From: Geothrix sp.
GTDB lineage: Bacteria; Acidobacteriota; Holophagae; Holophagales; Holophagaceae
Assembly: GCF_020622065.1 (NCBI RefSeq)
Contig: NZ_JAHRYQ010000001.1
Span: 1,054,001-1,118,000, forward strand
Reading direction: 5' to 3'
Length of the DNA stretch: 64,000 bases
The stretch's first letter is position 1; every line of letters begins with the position of its first letter. Made by a program: the position numbers and the translations under genes. Positions 59,774-64,000 of this stretch are shown piece after piece. The notes beneath the pieces were generated by a model. The model was not told the origin of the DNA. It searched no databases and saw only the letters and a program-made list of their open reading frames with translations.

Positions 59774-60211
59774 TCAGCCGCCGTGCGACGCACCGGCGCT
59801 GACTTCACGAACCAGGCGGTCCAGGTTCTGCTCATTGGCGGTCTCGAGGAACGAGCGCATGTTCTCGGCGAAGTCCTGATTTTCAAACACGCCGACCCAG
59901 GAGACGAGGGTTCCGGTCGCGCTGGGTCCCAGAGACAGGGAAAGCTCGAAATGCGGCAGGTTCACATGTTTGATCCGAACCCGTGAAGGGGGAACGATGT
60001 CCAGGAACTCCGATTGGTTTGGATAGTCGGTCCCATCGGGACCATGCATGGTGAACAGCCACGCCCCTCCGGGCCAGAACTCGAAGGTCTGAAAGGTATT
60101 CGTGAACCCATCCGGGCCCCACCAGCGGGCCAGCCGCTCGGGATCCTGGATGGCCGAAAACACGGATTCAGGACGAGCCGGAATGTCTCGGGAGTGGCGG
60201 AAGACGGACAT
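59774..60211 (-). CDS. SRPBCC/AHSA1-family protein
   Basis: A 145-residue START-like protein. FRHSRDIPARPESVFSAIQDPERLARWWGPDGF is the usual AHSA1 N-terminus, followed by TFEFWPGGAWLFTMHGPDG, PSRVRIKH and a C-terminal helix (NMRSFLETANEQNLDRLVREV). Such proteins bind hydrophobic ligands or act as Hsp90-activator-like factors; the ligand is unknown. GGAGGTG lies three bases before the ATG, which overlaps the stop of a putative upstream gene (TGATG). Confidence 0.88.
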   Translation of the reverse strand: MSVFRHSRDIPARPESVFSAIQDPERLARWWGPDGFTNTFQTFEFWPGGAWLFTMHGPDGTDYPNQSEFLDIVPPSRVRIKHVNLPHFELSLSLGPSATGTLVSWVGVFENQDFAENMRSFLETANEQNLDRLVREVSAGASHGG

Positions 60212-60642
60212 CAACACCTCCGGGAGCTGAAATGACTTGAATGGTACCGTGGCGCCGAACCAGGGAAGCCCTGGGGAGTGGCCAAGCTGCCGGAGAGGAG
60301 AAGCTCTTTCAGGCGAAATACCGAGCGCCATCGGGAATCGAGCCCATGATGGGCAAGGAGCTCGGTCTCGAATTGCCGGCGCTCGGAAAGAACGGCCATG
60401 TCGAACGACAAGAAACCGAAGAAGGCCAAACCGACGGTGATCCACGGTGCCACCCATCGTGGCGCAGAACTCAGTGGCAAGCTCGCAGAACCTCTGGCGA
60501 AAGCTGCGCTCTTTCCCGCCAAGAAGAAAAAGTAGGACAGGGCCTCGAGCCCACCGAAGCTCGGTGGGACCGAGCCGAGGAAGCTGACCAGACTTGCCTG
60601 CGTCCCGGCGCTCTGCGAAGCCCAATCAGGCAGGGCCTGCAT
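60211..60642 (-). CDS. Putative membrane protein
   Basis: A 143-residue frame with two hydrophobic stretches (LEALSYFFFLAGKSAAF; WVAPWITVGLAFFGFLSF) and a charged segment (SERRQFETELLAHHGLDSRWRSVFRLKELL). Its stop shares one base with the SRPBCC start codon (TGATG) and it begins 11 bases after the DUF6191 gene. That position supports a real gene. Against it, there is no clear Shine-Dalgarno and the last residues (HSSHFSSRRC) read through the ribosome-binding site of the next gene. No family was recognised. Confidence 0.45.
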   Translation of the reverse strand: MQALPDWASQSAGTQASLVSFLGSVPPSFGGLEALSYFFFLAGKSAAFARGSASLPLSSAPRWVAPWITVGLAFFGFLSFDMAVLSERRQFETELLAHHGLDSRWRSVFRLKELLLSGSLATPQGFPGSAPRYHSSHFSSRRC

Positions 60643-60653
60643 CGAGCGAGGGG

Positions 60654-60905
60654 TCAGGCCGAGCCTGAGCCCGGATCGGGTGTGTCCTTTTTGGGCTCAC
60701 GCTTCGCTTCGATGACATGTCGGGCTTTGCCGGATTCGAACAGGGTTTGCAGTTCAAGCGTGATGGACCCGAGCGCATTTGAGGACGATTTTCTTTTCCT
60801 CCAGTAGATCCAACCGCGACGCTCGGCCCATAGGCCCAGCCGATCCACGAGAAAGAGAGCCGCCAGGGCGGCGAGGAGGATCAGGATGATGCTCAGAACT
60901 CGCAT
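60654..60905 (-). CDS. DUF6191-like small membrane protein
   Basis: An 83-residue protein with one N-terminal transmembrane segment (VLSIILILLAALAALFLVD) followed by GLWAERRGWIYWRKRK and ALGSITLELQTLFESGKARHVIEA, a pattern that fits the DUF6191 family of small bacterial membrane proteins. The charged C-terminus (AKREPKKDTPDP) is cytoplasmic or periplasmic. Function unknown. Confidence 0.8.
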   Translation of the reverse strand: MRVLSIILILLAALAALFLVDRLGLWAERRGWIYWRKRKSSSNALGSITLELQTLFESGKARHVIEAKREPKKDTPDPGSGSA

Positions 60906-60974
60906 GGCAGGGCTCGCGAGGCTTGACGAAGCAAAGTGATCACCCCTGCTTGTACCGAGGTGCTAAGCGAAGGG

Positions 60975-61457
60975 TCAGGCGAGGATGTGGAGATTGCCTC
61001 TCCACACGGCCCATGTGAGGACGGAGGCGAAAGATACCCAGGCCAGATAGGGGACAAGGAGAGCCCCGGCGACCCGGCTTCGACGCCCGAACATCCCTGC
61101 TGTGATGAGGATCAGCAACCACAGAATGAGGATCTCGGCAAAGGCCAGGCTGCCCAGATGCCAAACAAAGAACAACCAGGTCCATAAAGCGTTCACGGCT
61201 AACTGGACAAGGAATAGAGACAGTGCAAGGCCCGCTTTTCGAAAGCCGTGCTCACGCCATACCAGCCAGGCTGAGATGGCCATGAGGATGTAGAGGACCG
61301 TCCAAACAGGGCCAAAAAGCCATCCAGGCGGTGCCCAAGGGGGGCGCATGAGGGATTGATAGAAGGCGCCTGCTTGCACAGAGGCGAGTGCACCGAGTGC
61401 CGCGGCCATGAAACAGATGCTGAGCCACCCAAAGAAGCCTAGAACCTGCTTGGACAT
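60975..61457 (-). CDS. TspO/MBR family protein
   Basis: A 160-residue five-helix membrane protein, the bacterial relative of the mitochondrial benzodiazepine receptor, which binds porphyrins. Typical stretches are SLMRPPWAPPGWLFGPVWTV, LYILMAISAWLVW, QLAVNALWTWLFFVWH and YLAWVSFASVLTWAVW. The ATG at 61457 gives the normal length; the frame is open to 61568. No good Shine-Dalgarno is seen at either Met. It lies 69 bases before the DUF6191 gene on the same strand. Confidence 0.92.
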   Translation of the reverse strand: MSKQVLGFFGWLSICFMAAALGALASVQAGAFYQSLMRPPWAPPGWLFGPVWTVLYILMAISAWLVWREHGFRKAGLALSLFLVQLAVNALWTWLFFVWHLGSLAFAEILILWLLILITAGMFGRRSRVAGALLVPYLAWVSFASVLTWAVWRGNLHILA

Positions 61458-61593
61458 GGGATAGAGGGCCATGGGGCACCAAGAGAACACCTGGCGGATG
61501 AGGCCAATGCGAACGGGGAAGTTGAGCGAGAACGGAAGGTAATGCAGGTAGGGTCTGGGTTGAGTCAAGGGCAGGACGCCGACTCGGCCGAGT

Positions 61594-62040
61594 TTAAACG
61601 ACTGTCATGTGAAGGTAGATCAGCCAATGATCGCCTTCTTTTCTGAAAAGCAACAAAGACTTACCGTTTGCCTTCTGACCTGCGTTGTTTGCACGGTATT
61701 CACACAAAACGGTCGCCAGATTGCAAGATTCGGAAACCGAAAGAACGGTGAGGCTATCGATATGCCCACCCAATTGAATACCAGCCTGGAAGTACGAAAT
61801 TACCTTCTCTCGTCCGATCGCAACCAATCCGGGGACATGGCCCGAAATATATTGGGCATCTATTGCGTACAGCCGTCCCAGAAGCTTGGTGTCGCCGTCG
61901 TTGTATGCGGCTAACCACTGTTTGGAGATCTGTACGAATCCCTGATTGTGAGGTTGGGTTTGAACCGGTGGCGGTAGCCCTTGGGCGCTGGACGGAAGCG
62001 ACACCAGAGGGAAAAGAGCTGCCGCAAGTGATGACCTCAT
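61594..62040 (-). CDS. Secreted NTF2-like protein downstream of pyrC
   Basis: A 148-residue protein with a signal peptide (RSSLAAALFPLVSLPSSAQG). NTF2-like domain: KQWLAAYNDGDTKLLGRLYAIDAQYISGH, IGREKVISYFQAG, CNLATVLCEYRANN and KSLLLFRKEGDHWLIYLHM. Third NTF2-like protein in this region. It starts five bases after the pyrC stop, so it is likely in the pyrC transcript, although it looks lower in GC than pyrC. A 12-base palindrome (61582-61593) directly follows its stop. Confidence 0.83.
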   Translation of the reverse strand: MRSSLAAALFPLVSLPSSAQGLPPPVQTQPHNQGFVQISKQWLAAYNDGDTKLLGRLYAIDAQYISGHVPGLVAIGREKVISYFQAGIQLGGHIDSLTVLSVSESCNLATVLCEYRANNAGQKANGKSLLLFRKEGDHWLIYLHMTVV

Positions 62041-62045
62041 GGGGA

Positions 62046-63338
62046 CTAGCCCCAGACTCGCTTCCCACCCACCCAGGTTCCCAGGATCTTCCCGGGGAGG
62101 CTCCAGCCTTTGAAGGGGGTGTTGTAGGACTTGGACTGGATGAAGGCGCGGTCCACCTGGACCTGGGCGCTGGGGTCGAAGAGGACGAAGTCGGCGGGGG
62201 CGCCGGGCTTCAAGGCGCCGAGGCCCTGCTGGTCGAGGTGGAAGACCTTGGCGGGCTCCCAGGTGAGCAGGCTGATGGCCTTGGCCAGGCTGATGACCTT
62301 CCTGTTCACCAGCAGCTCGAGCGTGAGGGGCAGGGCGGTCTCCAGGCCGATGACGCCGAAGGCGGCGATGGGCAGCTCGACTTCCTTGTCGTCCCAGCCG
62401 TGGGGGGCGTGATCCGTGGCGATGGCGTCCACGGTGCCATCGGCCAGGGCCTCCAGCACGGCCTGGATGTCGGCTTCGGTGCGCAGGGGCGGGTTCATCT
62501 TGTAGTCGCTGTCGAACTTCATCAGCTCCTTGTCCGACAGGGCGAAGTGGTGGGGCGTCACCTCGCAGGTGACCTTCAGCCCCCGGGCCTTGGCTTCGCG
62601 CACCATGCGCAGGGAGCCCTTGGTGCTGAGGTGGGCCAGGTGCAGGTGGCCGCCGGTGTGCTCGGCCAGCACGATGTCCCGGGCCACCATGGCCTCTTCG
62701 GCGGCGGCGGGGATGCCCAGGCAACCCAGCGATGCACTCACGGCGCCTTCGTGCATGTAGCCCTTGCCGGCGAGGTCGCGATCCTCTTCGTGCGCCACCA
62801 CGGGCACCTCGAGCCAGCGCGTGTATTCCAGGACGCGGCGCATGAGCGAGGCGCTGGAGATGGGTAGGCCATCATCGGAGAAGGCCACGCAACCGGCGGC
62901 CTTCAGCGTGCCCATGTCGGCCAGCTCCTCGCCCTTCATCTCGCGGCTGACGGTACCGATGGGGAAGTAGCGGCAGAGGCCGGCTTTTGCGGCGCGGGTG
63001 AGCATCATCTCCGTGATGGCCACGCTGTCGTTCACGGGCTTGGTGTTGGCCATGGCGCACACGGCGGTGAAGCCACCCGCCACCGCCGCCCGGCTGCCGC
63101 TCTCGATGCTCTCCTTGCGGGTCTGCCCCGGCTCGCGGAAGTGCACATGAAGATCCACGAGGCCCGGCGTCAGCACCGCGCCGCCGCCGTCGACCACCTC
63201 CACGCCTTCGTGCTTCGGCAGGGCCGCGGCGTCCGTGGCAATGGCCTCCACCTTCCCGTCCACCACCAGCAGCAGGCCGGGCCCGTCCAGGTTCTGCGCA
63301 GGATCGACCAGGCGGACATTCTTCACGAGGAGGGACAT
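62046..63338 (-). CDS. pyrC: Dihydroorotase
   Basis: Zinc amidohydrolase that closes carbamoyl-aspartate to dihydroorotate in pyrimidine synthesis. 430 residues, class I type (PyrC of Gram-positives). Motifs: DLHVHFREPGQTRKE with metal histidines, FSDDG in place of the carbamylated lysine region, AHEED, HLAHLSTKGSL, VTPHHFALS and ATDHAPHG with the catalytic Asp. The ATG at 63338 starts the family N-terminus SLLVKNVRLVDP. pyrB is not beside it in this window. Confidence 0.95.
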   Translation of the reverse strand: MSLLVKNVRLVDPAQNLDGPGLLLVVDGKVEAIATDAAALPKHEGVEVVDGGGAVLTPGLVDLHVHFREPGQTRKESIESGSRAAVAGGFTAVCAMANTKPVNDSVAITEMMLTRAAKAGLCRYFPIGTVSREMKGEELADMGTLKAAGCVAFSDDGLPISSASLMRRVLEYTRWLEVPVVAHEEDRDLAGKGYMHEGAVSASLGCLGIPAAAEEAMVARDIVLAEHTGGHLHLAHLSTKGSLRMVREAKARGLKVTCEVTPHHFALSDKELMKFDSDYKMNPPLRTEADIQAVLEALADGTVDAIATDHAPHGWDDKEVELPIAAFGVIGLETALPLTLELLVNRKVISLAKAISLLTWEPAKVFHLDQQGLGALKPGAPADFVLFDPSAQVQVDRAFIQSKSYNTPFKGWSLPGKILGTWVGGKRVWG

Positions 63339-63486
63339 GGGAGGCTCCGGGGATGGGACTAGTCTAGCGGGGGCTGGAGTCTGGAGTCGGGAGGTACGGC
63401 CCCCCGAGGCGCATCGCGCCGCTTCTTTTTCTCTACTCGCGGGCCATCGGCCTGCGAGCCCTCCAGATTCCGGCCTCCGGACTGCC
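63339..63486. other. Intergenic region with imperfect inverted and direct repeats
   Basis: Between guaB and pyrC. It contains a short direct repeat CTGGAGT-CTGGAGT, a diverged inverted copy (CCTCCAGATTCCGG...CTCCGGACT) and a small GGCGC-ATC-GCGCC stem at about 63401-63413 followed on the plus strand by a pyrimidine run. This may be a degenerate repeat element. No gene is supported. Confidence 0.35.

Positions 63487-64000
<514 letters not shown>

Noticed and set aside
60241-60807. 188-codon plus-strand frame in the accessory region
   Set aside because: Antisense to the DUF6191-like gene and the putative membrane protein gene; no motif and no ribosome-binding site.
62041-62724. Upstream extension of the NTF2-like frame into pyrC
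   Set aside because: The extra part reads pyrC in another frame and would hide a good signal peptide starting at 62040.

Overview
The window is a stretch of a high-GC bacterial chromosome made almost wholly of protein genes. No rRNA, tRNA, insertion sequence or CRISPR array was seen. Gene content (winged-helix/TolB-like regulators, Ser/Thr kinases with TPR repeats, System II cytochrome c maturation, meso-diaminopimelate cell wall) suits an acidobacterium, perhaps of the Holophaga/Geothrix type. That placement is an inference from content, not from a marker gene.

Layout. 1-1098: end of a DUF1684 gene and yicC. 1138-12292: a branched-chain amino-acid supercluster. A LysR regulator with leuC-leuD runs leftward. 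leuA, a 43-codon ORF, leuB, a candidate leader peptide with hairpin, ilvD, ilvB, ilvN and ilvC run rightward. An AT-rich divergent control region with two interleaved palindromes lies between the arms. 12494-18015: a nitronate-monooxygenase-like flavoprotein, a leftward group trmL / B12-binding protein / radA / hypothetical, and a HIT protein ending in a strong terminator. 18080-29501: the division and cell wall (dcw) cluster. It opens with a five-repeat MraZ box and contains mraZ, rsmH, ftsL, ftsI, murE, a tsaC/sua5 gene, a structured 66-codon ORF, murF, mraY and murD. A leftward EAL-domain gene sits between mraY and murD and overlaps the end of mraY.

29627-33075: a D-2-hydroxyacid dehydrogenase, a DASS anion transporter and a secreted protein, closed by a bidirectional terminator. 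33150-39629 (leftward): LysR, phenylalanine hydroxylase, pterin dehydratase, a lipoprotein, and ResB and CcsA for cytochrome c maturation. 40445-45804 (leftward): a four-gene chaperone-usher-like pilus operon built on DUF4402 subunits. It has a long leader, and an orphan OmpR-type response regulator lies just upstream. 47106-56339: TPR proteins, a thioredoxin-like protein, an acetyltransferase, an alcohol dehydrogenase, a Ser/Thr kinase with TPR repeats and a winged-helix membrane regulator.

56553-62040: an accessory run of small genes (DUF3309, DUF2188, DUF6191, TspO, SRPBCC, three NTF2-like proteins, small membrane proteins), parts of which look lower in GC than the rest. The window ends with pyrC and the 3' part of guaB.

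The least described features are the DUF4402 pilus operon, the EAL gene embedded in the dcw cluster, the hairpin-rich ORF between sua5 and murF, and the leader-peptide/hairpin arrangement before ilvD. Start codons were chosen by Shine-Dalgarno spacing, overlap with neighbours and family N-termini. All functions are inferred from motifs read by eye, without database searches.
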